This document shows, one piece after another, positions 7,556 through 9,575 of a DNA stretch of 9,575 nt. Location: positions 13,789-23,363 of the forward strand of contig DINE01000011.1 of the NCBI GenBank assembly GCA_002425935.1, written 5' to 3'. Position numbers and translations under genes: made by a program. The first letter of the stretch is position 1, and the number at the start of each line of letters is the position of its first letter. Under the pieces are notes generated by a model, which saw nothing but the letters and a program-made list of their open reading frames with translations, was not told the DNA's origin and did no database searches. The stretch comes from Bacteroidales bacterium UBA5548 (GTDB lineage Bacteria; Bacteroidota; Bacteroidia; Bacteroidales; UBA932).

Positions 7556-9040
7556 CTAGTAAATAAGCTCCGCATTGCGGTAACCCGGAAGATTCAGGAA
7601 CCAGTCGGCGTACTGTGTTCCTCCGGACGATGCCCAGTTTACGAAATAGTTGTAAGCTTCGTTGATTGCCGCCCTCTCTACTGTATGGCTGAAACCCTGT
7701 ACAATATTGATGGCCCACGGCATGTTATTAGACGTTTTATATGTCCTTCCTGCTCCCGGATTAGAGGTGTCGTCTCCTGTTCCAAAGAGGCTCGGATTTA
7801 CACGCTCTGTAGGCATCCTGTCAGGCAGGTGGATCTCTGCTCCCCTGTCTCCATTTGCAAAAATGTAGAAATTGAGGTTTGAGAAGTTGAGTTGACTTAG
7901 AGTCACTGCTCCACCCGGAGGTAAAACTCCGTTGTTGATGAAGTTTACAGTTACCTGCATATTGGTAGGTGTGATATACGGACCCGCTTTGTCTGTATTT
8001 ACTCCAATGCCTACACCCGGCCTTATCATCTCTCCAAAGAAGCTACTAAATACAATAATATTGGCAAACGACTGCCCCGCTTCAACTCCGTTAGAGGCCA
8101 TAGCAAGTGACCCGGGTTTGTTTCCTGTCACTTTAGACACCTTATTAGAGGGAATTCCATCCAGCTGAAAGCCAAAGCCATTATTATACGTTGCTCCCGA
8201 TGCCAGAAGGCGGAAAGATGTAACAAGATCAACAACCTGATTCGCAGCGTTTGTTACAGTCTTAATGTTGTATGCAATAACAACATCGTTAAAGTCGTAG
8301 TCACCTTTTATCGGCCAGTTATCTTCAAACGCAAGTGTACCAAAGCTGGTCTGGCCGGGGAAGTAGCTGTTATAAGCCCTGTAAGGGTCGGTAGGATACT
8401 CATCTTGTGCATCAGGAACTCCGTCACCATCGGTATCGGTGATAACTACCACCGGAAGTGGCTGACATGAATTCGAAGGATTTGACCAGTAAGTTCCCGG
8501 GAAAATATAGTTATCCGACATTATTTTGCCTGAACCACCCTGACCAACAAAACTCACCATAATCTTATACAGAGTTGTGGAGTTTGCGATGGCTGTTGGT
8601 ATCGGTGCAATTACTGTTACGGTATTAAGGTCAGAAACATTAAAATCTCTGGTATAGAAAGTGGTCATCGTCCCTTCAAAGCCATTCCCCGGAGAGGAGG
8701 CGTTATAAGGGATATAAGATACCCTTACCCCTCTTGAGACGGTATTCGGCTGGTTACCGATTTTGGCAATGAATGTGATATTCCCTGAACCCACCTTCAT
8801 CCAAGGTGTCTTAATAAAGGAGTTTGTCAGAGAGAAGCTGTTCATCTGACCGCTGATAAGTGAAAATGAGCCACTAAGTACCTCACTTGAAGTACTTGTA
8901 TAGGTTTGTCCCGCAAACTGCCAGCAGTTACCCACCTCAATTGCTCTGTTGCCCGACTCTGCATTCAGTGTAACCTGTGCAAATGACATTGCAGGTATCA
9001 GGGAGAGACTTATAAGTATTGAAAATAGTTTTGTTTTCAT
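7556..9040 (-). CDS. LruC-domain secreted protein with calcium-binding-type repeat
   Basis: The product is 494 residues. Residues 1-21 are a type I signal peptide (SFA before Q22); there is no lipobox. Residues about 22-190 look like a β-sandwich of the kind found in surface adhesins (ESGNRAIEVGNCWQFAG, then SFIKTPWMKVGSGNITFIAK). Residues 202-210 (DTDGDGVPD) are a thrombospondin type 3-like calcium-binding loop, with a second acidic stretch at 213-218. The LruC domain follows, with EDNWPIKGDYDFNDVVIAYN (239-258) and, near the end, HLPDRMPT (404-411), FGTGDD (419-424) and NNMPWAINI (438-446). Only two cysteines, C39 and C192, occur; they bracket the N-terminal domain and could form a disulfide. 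No sorting domain is apparent at the C-terminus. The gene starts 11 bases after the small lipoprotein stop, implying translational linkage. The molecular role of LruC proteins is not established. Confidence 0.9.
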   Translation of the reverse strand: MKTKLFSILISLSLIPAMSFAQVTLNAESGNRAIEVGNCWQFAGQTYTSTSSEVLSGSFSLISGQMNSFSLTNSFIKTPWMKVGSGNITFIAKIGNQPNTVSRGVRVSYIPYNASSPGNGFEGTMTTFYTRDFNVSDLNTVTVIAPIPTAIANSTTLYKIMVSFVGQGGSGKIMSDNYIFPGTYWSNPSNSCQPLPVVVITDTDGDGVPDAQDEYPTDPYRAYNSYFPGQTSFGTLAFEDNWPIKGDYDFNDVVIAYNIKTVTNAANQVVDLVTSFRLLASGATYNNGFGFQLDGIPSNKVSKVTGNKPGSLAMASNGVEAGQSFANIIVFSSFFGEMIRPGVGIGVNTDKAGPYITPTNMQVTVNFINNGVLPPGGAVTLSQLNFSNLNFYIFANGDRGAEIHLPDRMPTERVNPSLFGTGDDTSNPGAGRTYKTSNNMPWAINIVQGFSHTVERAAINEAYNYFVNWASSGGTQYADWFLNLPGYRNAELIY

Positions 9041-9051
9041 AACCTTATCTT

Positions 9052-9462
9052 TTAAACCTCCTCATCCTGAACTACCGGAATAAACGAGAATTCAGCCTTG
9101 TTGTTTACAATAGGGAGGTTTTGTTTTGTGTCCCCGTAGTTTAAAACAATCGCAGCGGCTTCTGACGGTACTGTCAGGTTAATTTTTAAGTTGTCACTCA
9201 TGTTGTGAAGAGCACTGTAAAGAGTAGTGCCGTCGGTCAGGGTTATCTTAAGTGTGCTCTTAATCTCAACCACTGTGGGAAGACCTGTTATTGTCAGCTC
9301 AACTTTTTTTGATGTGCTCCAGTTAAAATCGTTGGGCACTGTAGTCTCTTCAAGTTGTTTGTTTTGCTTTGGCTCTCTGTCAGGCGGATCAAGTCTCACG
9401 CACGAGATTGCCGTTAAAACAACCGTGATTAGTAATAAATATTTGAAAACTCTTTTTATCAT
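9052..9462 (-). CDS. Small lipoprotein preceding the LruC protein
   Basis: The product is 136 residues. Residues 1-20 form a lipoprotein signal peptide (TAIS before C21). A short polar linker rich in proline, aspartate and glutamine (25-42) follows, then a compact β-rich domain starting VPNDFNWSTSKKVELTI (42-58). From memory, this DF-W-T-K-V opening resembles the N-terminal module of larger Bacteroidota LruC proteins; a profile search was not possible here. Residues just after the cysteine (VRLDP) are less clearly a surface-export signal than in the other lipoprotein of the window. The next gene, 11 bases on, encodes the LruC protein, so the two are almost certainly co-translated and probably act together. 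A likely promoter and a dyad lie upstream. It could be an anchor or partner subunit for the LruC protein; this is inference. Confidence 0.82.
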   Translation of the reverse strand: MIKRVFKYLLLITVVLTAISCVRLDPPDREPKQNKQLEETTVPNDFNWSTSKKVELTITGLPTVVEIKSTLKITLTDGTTLYSALHNMSDNLKINLTVPSEAAAIVLNYGDTKQNLPIVNNKAEFSFIPVVQDEEV

Positions 9463-9487
9463 AAATTATTATAAAATTATATCATTC

Positions 9488-9499
9488 TGTAACTGTAAC
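9488..9499. repeat. Tandem direct repeat of TGTAAC
   Basis: Two exact copies of TGTAAC lie side by side in the leader of the small lipoprotein/LruC operon, 26 bases upstream of the start codon. They may be chance in a short A/T-rich leader, or a half-site pair for a regulator. No regulator gene is nearby to support this. Confidence 0.35.
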
Positions 9500-9502
9500 T
9501 TA

Positions 9503-9518
9503 TTATGCACATGCATAA
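9503..9518. promoter_or_regulatory. Dyad in the leader of the small lipoprotein/LruC operon
   Basis: TTATGCA (9503-9509) and TGCATAA (9512-9518) form a perfect 7-base inverted repeat with a 2-base centre. It sits just downstream of the predicted transcription start, where a dimeric repressor could block transcription. The centre is too tight for a good RNA hairpin without opening pairs, which makes a protein-binding site a better reading than an RNA structure. No regulator is identified. Confidence 0.4.
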
Positions 9519-9525
9519 AATTCGG

Positions 9526-9555
9526 TAAAAGTAAAAATAAATTTGAAAAAATCAA
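9526..9555 (-). promoter_or_regulatory. Putative Bacteroidota promoter of the small lipoprotein/LruC operon
   Basis: On the minus strand, TTG (9555-9553) is separated by exactly 19 bases from TACTTTTA (9533-9526). This fits the TTTG-N19-TAnnTTTG pattern, with the last base of the -7 element differing (A for G) and the -33 element reduced to TTG. The start of transcription would fall near 9520, leaving a leader of about 58 bases. A/T richness makes chance matches likely, so confidence is limited. Confidence 0.4.
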
Positions 9556-9575
9556 TAAATCCTTATTAATCGCAT

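Noticed and set aside
9059..9066. GAGGAGG on the minus strand as a Shine-Dalgarno sequence for the LruC gene
   Set aside because: It lies more than 18 bases before the ATG at 9040, too far for normal spacing, and is explained as the last codons (Glu-Glu-Val) of the small lipoprotein.

Overview
The window looks like a chromosomal segment from the phylum Bacteroidota, probably Bacteroidia. The evidence is the gene families present (a carbohydrate-binding-9-like/DUF5916 barrel protein, a carboxypeptidase-regulatory-type TonB-dependent receptor, an LruC-domain protein and a lipoprotein whose cysteine is followed by SKDD), A/T-rich start regions without clear Shine-Dalgarno sequences, and matches to the Bacteroidota promoter pattern TTG-N19-TAnnTTTG. 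No rRNA, tRNA or other marker gene is present, so genus and species cannot be named.

Layout. Positions 1-420 are A/T-rich. They hold at most the 3' end of an unrecognised reading frame (to 257), followed by a leader region. A plus-strand pair follows: a DUF5916 outer-membrane protein (421-2613) and, 35 bases later, a divalent-anion:sodium symporter of the DASS/SLC13 family (2649-4136). A minus-strand block meets it head to head. In transcription order the block is a small lipoprotein (9462-9052), an LruC-domain secreted protein (9040-7556), a strong hairpin terminator (about 7510-7475), a TonB-dependent receptor (7435-5036) and a lipoprotein with a surface-export-like signal (4930-4133). The two blocks converge with their stop codons overlapping (4133-4136), and the hairpin that could end the plus-strand message lies inside the opposing gene.

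Working together. Every recognised product acts in the cell envelope or outside the cell. The DUF5916 and DASS genes are probably co-transcribed, pairing an outer-membrane barrel with an inner-membrane carboxylate transporter. The TonB receptor has no SusD partner; the 265-residue lipoprotein behind it is the only candidate surface partner in the window. The small lipoprotein and LruC protein form a tight two-gene unit (11-base gap) with a plausible promoter and a 16-base dyad upstream. The substrates of the receptor and the ligand of the LruC protein cannot be read from the sequence. I found no CRISPR array, insertion sequence, phage gene or RNA gene. The less well described parts are the receptor/lipoprotein pair and the lipoprotein/LruC pair.
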